From Thioalkalivibrio sp. (GTDB lineage: Bacteria; Pseudomonadota; Gammaproteobacteria; Ectothiorhodospirales; Ectothiorhodospiraceae), in assembly GCA_003555285.1 (NCBI GenBank), contig PWGH01000098.1:1-9329 (forward strand): a stretch of DNA of 9,329 nt. Reading direction: 5' to 3'. The translations under genes and the position numbers were made by a program. The notes below the pieces were generated by a model, which saw only the letters and a list, made by a program, of their open reading frames with translations, was not told the origin of the DNA and searched no databases. Positions 1 to 7,428 of the stretch are shown piece after piece (positions within the stretch are counted from its first letter, which is position 1; the number at the start of each line of letters is the position of its first letter).

Positions 1-860
1 ACCGGCACGTCCAGCACCTGCCCGCCGCGGGCACGCAGCGCGCGGGCCGCCTCCGACGCTGCGCGTTCGCGGCAGGTCATCAGGATCACGTCGCCGCCGT
101 CGAACACGCGCGCGGCGGGCGGCACCCGCAGCTGCGAGTCGATCACCACCCGCAATGGCTGGCGCACCGCGGCTGCGACCAGTTCCGGGTAAACGGACGG
201 GTCGACCCCCTCGTCGGCGATCAGTTCTGCCGGCGACCGGCGCACCGTCAGTTGCGGGTCATCGGCGAGCACGGTGCCGCTGCCGGTCAGGATCGCGCCA
301 GCCTGCGCCCGCCAGTGCTGCACGTCGCGGCGCGCCGAAGGCCCGGTGATCCACTGGGACTCGCCGGAGGCCATCGCGGTCCGGCCATCGAGGCTCGCCG
401 CGAGCTTCACCCGCACCCAGGGCCGGCCCCGCTGCATGCGCCGCAGGAAGCCGGGGTTCAGGGCCTGCGCCTCGGCCTCGAGCACCCCGACGGTGACGGC
501 GATACCGGCGGCGCGCAGACGCTCCAGGCCGCGGCCGGCCACCCGCGGGTTCGGATCCTGCATCGCGACGACCACCCGGGCGACGCCGGCCGCGATCAGG
601 GCATCGGCACAGGGTGGGGTGCGCCCGTGGTGCGAACACGGCTCCAGGGTGATGTACACGGTGGCGCCGCGCGGATCGCCGGTCACGGCCTGCAGGGCCT
701 GAATCTCGGCATGCGCCTGCCCCGCAATCCAGTGGGTGCCCTCGCCGACGATCACGCCGCCCTGCACCACCACACTGCCGACGCGGGGGTTGGGGTCCGT
801 GGTGTAGCGGCCGAGCCGGGCGAGTTGCAGCGCCCGTGCCATGAAGGTGTGATCGCTCAC
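1..860 (-). CDS. ribD: RibD, bifunctional riboflavin-biosynthesis deaminase/reductase (3' end outside window)
   Basis: RibD catalyses two consecutive cytoplasmic steps of riboflavin synthesis: deamination of the pyrimidine made from GTP, then NADPH-dependent reduction of its ribosyl side chain. The GTG start reads MSDHTFMARALQLARLG. The N-terminal deaminase domain (about residues 1-145) shows the catalytic HAE at 50-52 and the zinc cysteines C75 and C84 in TLEPCSHHGRTPPC. The reductase domain begins near residue 148 with WVRVKLAASLDGRTA and has the ITGPSARRDVQHWRA segment. About 286 codons are visible of a family length near 365, so the C-terminal part of the reductase domain is missing because of the window edge, not because of a break in the gene. 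The GTG overlaps the nrdR stop as GTGA, suggesting translational coupling; the upstream Shine-Dalgarno is weak. The rest of a rib operon would be expected to the left. Family assignment is very secure. Confidence 0.96.
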   Translation of the reverse strand, partial: MSDHTFMARALQLARLGRYTTDPNPRVGSVVVQGGVIVGEGTHWIAGQAHAEIQALQAVTGDPRGATVYITLEPCSHHGRTPPCADALIAAGVARVVVAMQDPNPRVAGRGLERLRAAGIAVTVGVLEAEAQALNPGFLRRMQRGRPWVRVKLAASLDGRTAMASGESQWITGPSARRDVQHWRAQAGAILTGSGTVLADDPQLTVRRSPAELIADEGVDPSVYPELVAAAVRQPLRVVIDSQLRVPPAARVFDGGDVILMTCRERAASEAARALRARGGQVLDVP

Positions 861-1432
861 CCGGTTTTCTCGGGGGACGCATCGCCGCCATCGCCAGCAC
901 CAGCACCAGGATCAGAACCGTCACCGTCACCGTCGCCATCGATCAGCGGCAGTTGCGAACGGCGCATCTCCGGGGTCAGGTCCTGTTCCAGGCGTTCGAT
1001 CGCGTCGCGGAACGACTGCACGTTGGCGAAACTGAGGTAGATCGAGGCAAAGCGGATGAACGCGACCTGATCGAGCTCGCGCAACTCCTCCATCACCCAT
1101 TCGCCGATGCGGTCGGAAGGAATCTCCCGAGCACCGAAGGCGGCGAGACGGCGCTTGATGCGTTCGATCGCCGCCTCGACCGCGTCGGTCTGCACCGGGC
1201 GCTTGTGCAGCGCCCGGGCCAGGCCGCCACGCAGCCGGTCTTCGTCGAAGGCGACGCGTTGGCCGCTGCGCTTGACCACCCGGGGCATGCTGAATTCGGC
1301 ACGCTCGAAGGTGGTGAAGCGGGCGCCGCAGCTCTGACACTCGCGGCGCCGCCGGATCTGGCCCTGATCCGGGCCGGCCGTGCGCGAATCCACCACCCGG
1401 CTGTCGTCGGCGCCGCAGGCTGGACAGCGCAT
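857..1432 (-). CDS. nrdR: NrdR, ATP-cone transcriptional repressor of ribonucleotide reductase genes
   Basis: NrdR senses ATP/dATP and represses ribonucleotide reductase operons by binding NrdR boxes. The protein starts MRCPACGADDSRVVDSR and has a zinc ribbon with C3, C6, C32 and C35, the RRRREC and RFTTFE signatures, then an ATP-cone domain (about residues 48-140) with MPRVVKRSG, ALHKRPV and QVAFIRFASIY. It is 191 residues, longer than the usual 150-170. The surplus is a C-terminal tail of about 27 residues after LPLI, rich in Asp and Gly (DGDGDGDG, then Gly/Ala/Ser/Pro). The ATG lies 9 bases after the glyA stop with no clear Shine-Dalgarno, so translation may depend on glyA. The stop overlaps the ribD GTG. 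The position between glyA and ribD is common in gammaproteobacteria. No recognisable NrdR target gene or convincing NrdR box was seen in this window. Confidence 0.96.
   Translation of the reverse strand: MRCPACGADDSRVVDSRTAGPDQGQIRRRRECQSCGARFTTFERAEFSMPRVVKRSGQRVAFDEDRLRGGLARALHKRPVQTDAVEAAIERIKRRLAAFGAREIPSDRIGEWVMEELRELDQVAFIRFASIYLSFANVQSFRDAIERLEQDLTPEMRRSQLPLIDGDGDGDGSDPGAGAGDGGDASPEKTG
917..940. repeat. Hexanucleotide microsatellite in the 3' end of nrdR
   Basis: Plus strand reads ACCGTC three times followed by one variant, GCCATC. On the coding strand this is four Asp-Gly pairs in the NrdR tail. The 6-base unit is two codons, so gain or loss of a copy keeps the frame and the ribD overlap intact. 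Confidence 0.8.
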
Positions 1433-1441
1433 CGCGCGGGC

Positions 1442-2701
1442 CTAGTCGTCCAGCCCGTAGACGGGGAACCGGGCGCAGACGTCGAGCACCTTGGTGCGCA
1501 CCTCGGCGATCACCGCCGGGTTCTCGGGATCGTCGAGCACGTCGGCGATCCAGTTCGCGAGATCCCGGCATTCGCGCTCGCCGAAGCCGCGGGTGGTCAC
1601 CGCCGGGGTGCCGATGCGGATGCCGCTGGTCACGAACGGCGACTGCGGATCGTTCGGCACCGCGTTCTTGTTCACCGTGATGTTGGCGGCGCCCAAGGCG
1701 GCGTCGGCGGTCTTGCCGGTCATGCCCTTGTCGATCAGGCTGAGCAGGAACAGGTGGTTGTCGGTGCCGCCGGAGACGATGCTGTAGCCCCGCTCGATCA
1801 GCGTCGCCGCCATCGTGCGGGCGTTGGCGATCACCTGCTCCTGGTAGGCCCGAAAGCCAGGCTCCAGGGCCTCCTTGAAGGCGACGGCCTTGGCCGCAAT
1901 CACGTGCATCGCCGGCCCGCCCTGGGTCCCGGGGAAGACCAGCGACTGGAACTTCTTCTCGAGCTCCGGGTTGCTCTGCGCCAGGATGATGCCGCCGCGC
2001 GGACCGCGCAGGGTCTTGTGCGTGGTCGAAGTCACCACATGCGCGTGCGGCACCGGGTTCGGGTACACGCCGGCGGCGATCAGCCCGGAGACGTGCGCCA
2101 TGTCGACCATCAGGTAGGCGCCGACCTGGTCGGCGATCGCCCGAAAGCGCGCCCAGTCCATCACCCGCGAGTAGGCGGAGAAGCCGGCGACGATCATTTT
2201 CGGCCGGTGTTCCAGCGCCAGGCGCTCGATCTCGTCGTAATCCAGCAGGCCCTGCTCGTCGATGCCGTACTGCACCGCGTGGTAGATCTTGCCGGAGAAG
2301 TTGACCTTGGCGCCGTGGGTCAGGTGGCCGCCGTGGGCCAGGCTCATGCCGAGCACGGTTTCGCCCGGCTGCAGCAGGGCCATGTAGACCGCGGCATTGG
2401 CCTGCGAGCCGGAATGCGGCTGCACGTTGGCGTAATCGGCGCCGTAAAGCTGCTTCACCCGCTCGATCGCGAGGGTTTCGGCAATGTCGACGTATTCGCA
2501 ACCGCCGTAGTACCGCTTGCCGGGGTAGCCTTCGGCGTACTTGTTGGTCAGCACCGATCCCTGCGCCTCGAGGACTCGGGGGCTGGCATAGTTTTCCGAG
2601 GCGATCAGTTCGATGTGCTCTTCCTGACGGCGGGATTCGTTCTCGATGGCGGACCAGAGTTCGGGATCGTAGCCATTGATGCTCATACGAATGGAAAACA
2701 T
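1442..2701 (-). CDS. glyA: GlyA, serine hydroxymethyltransferase
   Basis: GlyA interconverts serine plus tetrahydrofolate with glycine plus 5,10-methylene-tetrahydrofolate, the main cytoplasmic source of one-carbon units. The product is 419 residues (E. coli GlyA is 417). Landmarks include [10 protein letters not shown] (31-40), [15 protein letters not shown] (53-67), [10 protein letters not shown] (121-130), the PLP-contacting D200 and H203 in [13 protein letters not shown], and the Schiff-base lysine K229 in [12 protein letters not shown]. The start was set at the ATG of [12 protein letters not shown] because GGAG lies 8 bases upstream of it; the second ATG (2686) would be about 23 bases from that site. 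The frame stays open further upstream to about 3034, but that extension crosses the inverted repeat and the opposite gene and is not family sequence. It heads the glyA-nrdR-ribD operon. No glycine riboswitch is seen: the leader from the candidate promoter is only about 40 bases. Confidence 0.97.
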   Translation of the reverse strand: MFSIRMSINGYDPELWSAIENESRRQEEHIELIASENYASPRVLEAQGSVLTNKYAEGYPGKRYYGGCEYVDIAETLAIERVKQLYGADYANVQPHSGSQANAAVYMALLQPGETVLGMSLAHGGHLTHGAKVNFSGKIYHAVQYGIDEQGLLDYDEIERLALEHRPKMIVAGFSAYSRVMDWARFRAIADQVGAYLMVDMAHVSGLIAAGVYPNPVPHAHVVTSTTHKTLRGPRGGIILAQSNPELEKKFQSLVFPGTQGGPAMHVIAAKAVAFKEALEPGFRAYQEQVIANARTMAATLIERGYSIVSGGTDNHLFLLSLIDKGMTGKTADAALGAANITVNKNAVPNDPQSPFVTSGIRIGTPAVTTRGFGERECRDLANWIADVLDDPENPAVIAEVRTKVLDVCARFPVYGLDD

Positions 2702-2746
2702 AAGGGGTACTCCAGGATTCGGGCGAAAGGAAAAAATCGGGGCACG

Positions 2747-2752
2747 AATATA
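2747..2752 (-). promoter_or_regulatory. Candidate -10 element for the glyA operon
   Basis: The minus strand reads TATATT here, one mismatch from the sigma-70 -10 consensus, in the only AT-rich stretch (about 2727-2763) of this spacer. It would start transcription near 2740, about 40 bases upstream of the glyA ATG. No good -35 at 16-18 bases was found (a TTCACC lies 20 bases away), so this is a moderate-to-weak call. Confidence 0.4.
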
Positions 2753-2764
2753 CTGTATTTTACC

Positions 2765-2853
2765 GTAGGGCGGGTGAAGCGCAGCGCACCCACCGTTCTT
2801 GGCTCGAGCGCCGGGGCACGCCCGGTGGGCCCGCTGCGCTTGGCCCACCCTAC
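2765..2853. repeat. Imperfect inverted repeat, 31-base arms, REP/MITE-like
   Basis: Arms at 2765-2795 and 2823-2853 match as inverted copies at 26 of 31 positions and share GTAGGG, AAGCGCAGCG and CCCACCG blocks. The 27-base loop is unrelated. The arms resemble dispersed GTAGGGTGGG-type palindromes that I recall from many proteobacterial genomes, though this was not checked. The element sits between the divergent glyA and TAXI genes. As RNA it would form a long GC stem, but there is no following T-run, so it is not a classic terminator. Confidence 0.75.
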
Positions 2854-2930
2854 AGGGCTGGGGATTTGCTTCCGGGACCCGAAAGGGGCTTGAATCGGGG
2901 TTCATTATGAACCGTAGAGGGAGAGACCGC

Positions 2931-3917
2931 ATGCACGGATCCACCATGAAGGGGCTCGCCGGTTGGGCCACCGGCACCATTCTGGCCCTCGGGCTTGCGT
3001 TGCCGGCTGCGGCCGACCAGCGTTTCATCACCATCGGTACCGGCGGCGTGACCGGGGTCTACTACCCCACCGGGCAGAACATCTGCCGGCTGGTGAATCG
3101 GGACCAGGCCGAGCACGGCATGCGCTGCAATGCCGAGAGCACCGGTGGCTCGGTGTTCAATCTCAATTCCATCGCCGCCGGCGAGATGGATTTCGGCGTG
3201 GCGCAGTCGGACTGGCAGCATCATGCTTACCACGGCACCGACCGCTTTGCCGAGCAGGGCGCCAACCCCGAATTGCGCGCGGTCTTCTCGCTGCATCCGG
3301 AGCCCTTCACGGTGCTGGTGCGTCCGGACAGCGGCATCGAGCGCTTCGAGGACATCCGCGGCCATCGGGTGAACATCGGCAATCCGGGCTCCGGGCAGCG
3401 CGGCACCGCTGAGCGCCTGATGGCCGAATACGGCTGGACCCTGGATGACTTCACACTCGCCTCCGAACTGCCCTCGCGCGAACAGGGGCAGGCGCTGTGT
3501 GACAACCGCATCGACGTGATCCTGTTCACCGTCGGCCACCCCTCCGCGGCAATCCAGGAACCGATCGCCACCTGCAATGCCCGCCTGATCCCGGTCGACG
3601 GCCCGGTGGTCGATGCGCTGGTGGCCGAGACGCCGTACTACTTCCACGCGACCATCCCCGGCGGCATGTACCCGGGACAAACCGACGATGTGGCCACCTT
3701 CGGTGTCGGGGCGACGCTGGTCAGTTCGACCCGGACCACGGATAACGCCGTCTATCACCTGACCCGTGCCGTTTTCGAGAACTTCGCCACTTTCCGAGGC
3801 ATGCATCCGGCCTTCGCCGTTCTCGAGCCGGCCGCCATGGTCGAACAGGGCCTGTCGGCACCGATCCACGATGGCGCCCTGCGCTACTACCGCGAGGCCG
3901 GCATGGTCGAGGACTGA
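2931..3917 (+). CDS. TAXI-family TRAP transporter periplasmic solute-binding protein
   Basis: This is the extracytoplasmic receptor of a TRAP transporter: it captures a solute, usually a small organic acid or amino acid, in the periplasm and delivers it to the membrane permease for sodium- or proton-driven uptake. The 328-residue product begins with a signal peptide (about residues 1-28, hydrophobic core [13 protein letters not shown], likely cleavage before DQRF). The mature protein opens with [17 protein letters not shown], the TAXI hallmark, followed by [46 protein letters not shown] and [15 protein letters not shown]. The start at 2931 was chosen because GGGAG ends 7 bases upstream; ATGs at 2907 and 2946 are in frame but lack a comparable site. 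The permease gene lies 278 bases downstream on the same strand. Substrate cannot be inferred; known TAXI proteins include glutamate and 2-oxoglutarate binders. Confidence 0.94.
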   Translation: MHGSTMKGLAGWATGTILALGLALPAAADQRFITIGTGGVTGVYYPTGQNICRLVNRDQAEHGMRCNAESTGGSVFNLNSIAAGEMDFGVAQSDWQHHAYHGTDRFAEQGANPELRAVFSLHPEPFTVLVRPDSGIERFEDIRGHRVNIGNPGSGQRGTAERLMAEYGWTLDDFTLASELPSREQGQALCDNRIDVILFTVGHPSAAIQEPIATCNARLIPVDGPVVDALVAETPYYFHATIPGGMYPGQTDDVATFGVGATLVSSTRTTDNAVYHLTRAVFENFATFRGMHPAFAVLEPAAMVEQGLSAPIHDGALRYYREAGMVED

Positions 3918-3951
3918 CCGCGACTCCGGGCCTCGTGGGATCTGATCATCA

Positions 3952-3980
3952 CCACGGTCGGCAGAAATCTTCTTCCGTGG
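3952..3980 (+). terminator. Weak candidate hairpin after the solute-binding protein gene
   Basis: Arms CCACGG (3952-3957) and CCGTGG (3975-3980) enclose a smaller AGAA/TTCT stem with a 3-base loop, 34 bases past the stop codon. The inner junction is asymmetric and no T-run follows. It could help stabilise or attenuate the upstream mRNA; this is inference. Confidence 0.3.
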
Positions 3981-3999
3981 CAGGCGAGCCCGGTCGGCG

Positions 4000-4118
4000 A
4001 TATTCGGCGTCGGGAATTCAAGAGCATCGCCCAGGGGGCTGGCCTCCTACGGGGATATTCGGCGTCGGGAATTCAACAGCATCGCCCAGGGGGCTGGCCT
4101 CCTACGGGGATATTCGGC
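4000..4118. repeat. REP-like 55-base tandem repeat, two full copies plus a partial third
   Basis: Two 55-base units (4000-4054 and 4055-4109) differ at one position (G at 4022, C at 4077); a third copy begins at 4110 with ATATTCGG and then diverges. Read on the minus strand each unit carries GTAGGAGGCCAGC and can fold as CCAG-CCCC-CTGG followed by GGCGATGCT. This closely resembles GTAGGAG-type REP palindromes of Pseudomonas and other gammaproteobacteria, which are mobilised by RAYT proteins. The array fills the gap between the TRAP receptor and permease genes. No RAYT gene is in the window. Confidence 0.85.
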
Positions 4119-4195
4119 CACCGGCGGAGCTTCCATGATCATCAGGTCGGGGGTCGCCTGGAAAGCCCGGCCCGTGGGACTCACGTCGTGAACCC

Positions 4196-7063
4196 GTGGC
4201 CGTGAAGCCGAGGCCCGTCGACACCGAGGCCGTAGAGACGGGCTCCGTGGATTCCGGGGCCATGGAGACGGGGGCCATGGAGACGGGGGCCATGGAGACG
4301 GGGGCGATGGAGACGGGGGCCCGCCGCCCCGGTGGCAAGACGCGGCTGCTGGTCTACCTGACGGCCATGGCCTGGTCGCTGTTTCAGCTCTGGATCGCAT
4401 CGCCGCTGGCCTATTGGCTGGGCGCCGGGATCATCCCGGAAACCCAGGCGAGGTCGATCCACCTGGCCTTCGCGGTCTTCCTCGCGTTCGTGCTGTTTCC
4501 GGCGCGCCTGCCGGCGAAACACGGGCCGGCGCTGGCTGCCGGCTTCTACGCGCTGCTCGGGCTCGGGCTCGGGGTTCTCGCCTGGCAACAGCATCAGGCC
4601 GAATTGCCCTGGGTTCCGGTCTACCTGCTGATGGCGGCGGTCGCGCTGCTGCTCGCCTGGCCGGCGTGGCGGGTGGCGCCGCTGGAACGTATTCCCGTGC
4701 TGGACTGGCTGCTGGCGCTGACCGCCGCCTTCGCGGCCGGGTATTTATTCCTGTTCCACCAGGAACTGGCGCAGCGCCCCGGTCGGCCGGTGCTCACGGA
4801 CATGATCGCAGCCGGGCTCGGCATGCTACTGCTGCTCGAAGCGACCCGGCGCGTGCTCGGTCCGGCCCTGATGGTGATCGCGGGCGTGTTTCTGGTGTAC
4901 ACCTTCGCCGGTCCCTGGATGCCGGATCTGATCGCGCACCGCGGCGCGTCCTTCGGGCGGGCGATGGCGCAGCAGTGGCTGTCGCACGAAGGCGTGTTCG
5001 GCATCGCGCTCGGCGTGTCGACCAGCTTCGTGTTCCTGTTCGTGCTCTTCGGCGCGCTGTTGGAGAAGGCCGGCGCCGGCGGGTATTTCATCCGCGTCGC
5101 CTTCTCGCTGCTCGGGCACCTGCGCGGCGGACCGGCCAAGGCCGCGGTGGTCGCCTCCGGCCTCACCGGCATGGTGTCCGGATCGTCGATCGCCAATGTG
5201 GTGACCACCGGCACCTTCACCGTGCCGCTGATGAAGCGCACCGGCTTCTCCCCGGCGAAGGCCGGGGCGGTGGAGGTCGCCAGCTCCGTGAACGGGCAGC
5301 TGATGCCGCCGGTGATGGGTGCGGCGGCCTTCCTGATGGTCGAGTACGTCGGCATTCCCTATGTCGAGGTGATCCGGCACGCCTTCCTGCCCGCGTTGAT
5401 CGCCTACGTCGCGCTGTTGTACATCGTGCACCTGGAGGCGCTGCGGGCCGGGCTGGAAGGCCTGCCGCGGCGCCACGCGAGCACGCTGCGCCACACCCTC
5501 ACCGGGCTCGGGCTGTCGGTCAGCGGCCTGCTGGTGTTGGCGGGCGGGGTCTATTACGGGCTGGGCTGGATCAAGACCGTGGCCGGCGATCAGGCCTTCG
5601 CGGTGATCGGGGTGCTGGTCGTGGGGGCCTATCTGGCGTTGCTGTGGCTGGCCTGCCGCGTACCCGAACGCGACCAGGCGCTCGATCCCGCGATGACCGA
5701 GCTCCCGGATCCCCGACCCACGATCCAGGGCGGGCTGCATTTCCTGCTGCCGGTGGTGGTGCTGATCTGGGCGCTGGTGGTCGAACGCCTGTCTCCGGGG
5801 CTTGCCGCGTTCTGGGCGGTGCTGTTCCTGATCGCGATCCTGCTGACCCAGCGGCCGCTGATCGCCTGGTTCCGGGGCCACCACCGCTACGGCCGCGCCT
5901 TCGCCACCGGGGTCGTCGAACTGGGCGATGGCCTGGTGCGGGGCGCGCGCAACATGATCGGGATCGGGGTCGCGACCGCCGCGGCCGGGATCATCGTCGG
6001 CACGGTGGCGATGACCGGCCTTGGTCTGGTGATGAGCGACCTGGTCGAATTCCTGTCCGGGGGCAACCTGCTGCTGATGCTGATGCTCACCGCACTAATC
6101 TGCCTGATCCTCGGGCTGGGCCTGCCGACGACCGCCAACTACATCATCGTCGCGACGCTGATGGCCCCGGTAATCGTCGATCTCGGCGCCCAGAACGACC
6201 TGCTGATTCCGCTGATCGCGGCGCACTTGTTCGTGTTCTATTTCGGCATCATGGCGGACGTGACGCCACCGGTGGGGCTCGCCTCCTTCGCCGCCGCCGC
6301 GGTGGCCCGGGCCGATCCGATCCAGACCGGGCTGCAGGCGTTCTGGTACAGCCTGCGCACCGTCGCCCTGCCCTTCGTGTTCGTGTTCAACACCCAGCTG
6401 CTGCTGATCGGCGTCGACAGCGTATGGCAACTGGCGCTGACCGCCTTCGGCGCGCTGACCGGCATTCTGGTGTTCGCCGCCGCCACCCAGCATTTCCTGT
6501 TGGTGCGCAACCGGATCTGGGAGACCGCGCTGCTGCTGGTGCTCGCGCTCACCTTGCTGGTGCCGGGGGTGTGGATGGACCGGCTGCACCCGCCGCTGAC
6601 CACGCTGGCGCCCACCGCGATAGAAACCGTCGCCGAGGCCACACCGCCCCAGGGCCATTTGCGCCTGCAGATCGCCGGCCTCGACCTGCAGGGGAACGCG
6701 GTAACCAAGCGCATCATGCTTCCGCTGGGCGAGCGCGCTGGCGGGCGCGAGCGCCTGACCGCGGCCGGGCTCGGGGTGATGACGCTGGGCGACGAGGTCC
6801 AGGTCAGCTTCGTCGGCTTCGGCAGCCCGGCCGAGCGGTTGGGTGTCGAGCCCGGCTGGCGGGTCGAGGCGGTGTTCACCCCCGCGGAGCGCCCGGCGCC
6901 GGAGTGGTTCTACCTGCCGGCCCTGCTGCTGCTCGCCGTGGTGATCGGGCTGCAACGCCGGCGCCGGGCCCTACAGGCGTTCCCGCCTGCAGGGCCGGAG
7001 CGTGTCCGGGACCGGACTTCGGCAGGACCTAGTCCGGATCGTCCATCCGAAAGCCGATCTTGA
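4196..7063 (+). CDS. TRAP transporter fused permease, 4TM/12TM type with C-terminal DUF3394-like domain
   Basis: This is the inner-membrane part of the TAXI-TRAP transporter, with the small (DctQ-like) and large (DctM-like) subunits fused; it moves the solute delivered by the upstream binding protein. From the GTG at 4196 it is 955 residues. After a repetitive soluble N-terminus (1-47), many hydrophobic helices follow. Signatures include MVSGSSIANVVTTGTFTVPL (near 326-345), VNGQLMPPVMGAAAFLMVEY (365-384) and GLGLPTTANYI (near 640-650). From about 806 there is a periplasm-like segment with a PDZ-like stretch, GSPAERLGVEPGWRVEAVF (876-894), then a final helix (904-920) and a basic tail. The start is uncertain: the GTG at 4196 has no good ribosome-binding site, while in-frame ATGs at 4277, 4292 and 4307 each have GGAG 9 bases upstream, giving 918-928 residues. 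The last 35 bases overlap the dodecin gene on the other strand. Confidence 0.93.
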   Translation: MAVKPRPVDTEAVETGSVDSGAMETGAMETGAMETGAMETGARRPGGKTRLLVYLTAMAWSLFQLWIASPLAYWLGAGIIPETQARSIHLAFAVFLAFVLFPARLPAKHGPALAAGFYALLGLGLGVLAWQQHQAELPWVPVYLLMAAVALLLAWPAWRVAPLERIPVLDWLLALTAAFAAGYLFLFHQELAQRPGRPVLTDMIAAGLGMLLLLEATRRVLGPALMVIAGVFLVYTFAGPWMPDLIAHRGASFGRAMAQQWLSHEGVFGIALGVSTSFVFLFVLFGALLEKAGAGGYFIRVAFSLLGHLRGGPAKAAVVASGLTGMVSGSSIANVVTTGTFTVPLMKRTGFSPAKAGAVEVASSVNGQLMPPVMGAAAFLMVEYVGIPYVEVIRHAFLPALIAYVALLYIVHLEALRAGLEGLPRRHASTLRHTLTGLGLSVSGLLVLAGGVYYGLGWIKTVAGDQAFAVIGVLVVGAYLALLWLACRVPERDQALDPAMTELPDPRPTIQGGLHFLLPVVVLIWALVVERLSPGLAAFWAVLFLIAILLTQRPLIAWFRGHHRYGRAFATGVVELGDGLVRGARNMIGIGVATAAAGIIVGTVAMTGLGLVMSDLVEFLSGGNLLLMLMLTALICLILGLGLPTTANYIIVATLMAPVIVDLGAQNDLLIPLIAAHLFVFYFGIMADVTPPVGLASFAAAAVARADPIQTGLQAFWYSLRTVALPFVFVFNTQLLLIGVDSVWQLALTAFGALTGILVFAAATQHFLLVRNRIWETALLLVLALTLLVPGVWMDRLHPPLTTLAPTAIETVAEATPPQGHLRLQIAGLDLQGNAVTKRIMLPLGERAGGRERLTAAGLGVMTLGDEVQVSFVGFGSPAERLGVEPGWRVEAVFTPAERPAPEWFYLPALLLLAVVIGLQRRRRALQAFPPAGPERVRDRTSAGPSPDRPSESRS
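4217..4321 (+). repeat. Seven 15-base in-frame tandem repeats with embedded GGAG and ATG
   Basis: Seven consecutive 15-base units encode VDTEA, VETGS, VDSGA and four METGA. The units at 4262, 4277 and 4307 are identical (ATGGAGACGGGGGCC) and the one at 4292 differs only in its last base; the first three are diverged. Each ATG unit contains a GGAG placed 9 bases before the ATG of the next unit. The 15-base period preserves the reading frame. Copies decay toward the 5' end, as expected if recent duplication occurred at the 3' end of the array. Confidence 0.92.
6967..6996. terminator. Strong GC hairpin at the convergent 3' ends
   Basis: Thirteen-position arms (6967-6979 and 6984-6996) pair with one A/C mismatch around a TTCC loop. 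It lies inside the last codons of the permease gene and 33 bases beyond the dodecin stop on the minus strand. A second, smaller stem (GTCCGG/CCGGAC, 7004-7017) follows. Neither strand has a T-run, so factor-independent termination is not assured. It is best placed to end dodecin transcription. Confidence 0.5.
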
Positions 7064-7244
7064 CGGTCACCTGCCAGTGGGCAATGGCCTGGTTCTCGAT
7101 GTGGCCGCGGGTCTCCGTCACCTGGAACCAGTCCAGATGACGCAAGGTCTTCGCCGCGCGCTCGACGGCCTGACGAACGGCATCGTCCGTGCTGGTGGGG
7201 GAGGATCCGGTCAGCTCGATGGTCTTGTAGACGTGTCCAGTCAT
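7029..7244 (-). CDS. Dodecin, flavin-binding dodecameric protein
   Basis: Dodecins are small proteins that assemble into hollow dodecamers binding FMN, riboflavin or related flavins, thought to buffer or store them. The 71-residue product reads MTGHVYKTIELTGSSPTS and contains the family core LRHLDWFQVTETRGHIEN and AHWQVTVKIGF. W39, likely stacking on the flavin ring, and Q58 in HWQ, a likely flavin contact, are both present. Two adjacent ATGs exist (7247 and 7244). AAGGAG at 7256-7251 is 3 bases from the first and 6 from the second, so the second is preferred. The gene is convergent with the TRAP permease and overlaps its last 35 bases, and is divergent from the DUF302 gene. The flavin theme echoes ribD about 6 kb away, but no physical link is visible. 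Confidence 0.95.
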   Translation of the reverse strand: MTGHVYKTIELTGSSPTSTDDAVRQAVERAAKTLRHLDWFQVTETRGHIENQAIAHWQVTVKIGFRMDDPD

Positions 7245-7428
7245 CATGGTCTCCTTGGCGTACGTGGGTGGGTTGGCTCCCATGAGTGTAGTGCGTCAGA
7301 ATCAGAACCGTTGAACGCGACGGTGGCCCACCCTGATCGGCCCGCCGGCGCATGGCCTTCATCCCCGCAAACCCTCGGAACGTCCACGTCCCGAGCCCCC
7401 CATTCCCCAGCCCGACGAGGTACCACCC

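Noticed and set aside
953..2893. Long plus-strand open frame (646 codons) opposite nrdR and glyA
   Set aside because: It is antisense to two unmistakable genes, has low-complexity His/Gly/Arg/Ala composition and matches no family; long shadow frames are common at this GC content.
2702..3034. N-terminal extension of the glyA frame
   Set aside because: The start at 2701 has a ribosome-binding site and gives the normal GlyA length; the upstream part crosses a repeat and the TAXI gene and lacks GlyA sequence.
3935..4138. Possible 67-residue ORF between the TRAP genes
   Set aside because: It consists mostly of the 55-base repeat read through, with no ribosome-binding site or family resemblance.
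3943..4144. Nine-base direct repeat TGATCATCA flanking the REP-like array (3943-3951 and 4136-4144), considered as a target-site duplication
   Set aside because: A short match containing a palindrome can arise by chance in 200 bases, and it does not abut the repeat array on either side.
4414..7032. Long plus-strand open frame (872 codons) in another frame of the permease
   Set aside because: Extreme Arg/Gly/Ala content and no hydrophobic pattern; the overlapping frame encodes a clear TRAP permease.
7245..7428. Search for a promoter pair or operator between dodecin and DUF302
   Set aside because: Only weak -10-like hexamers (e.g. TACACT on the minus strand) with poor -35 spacing were seen; not strong enough to annotate.
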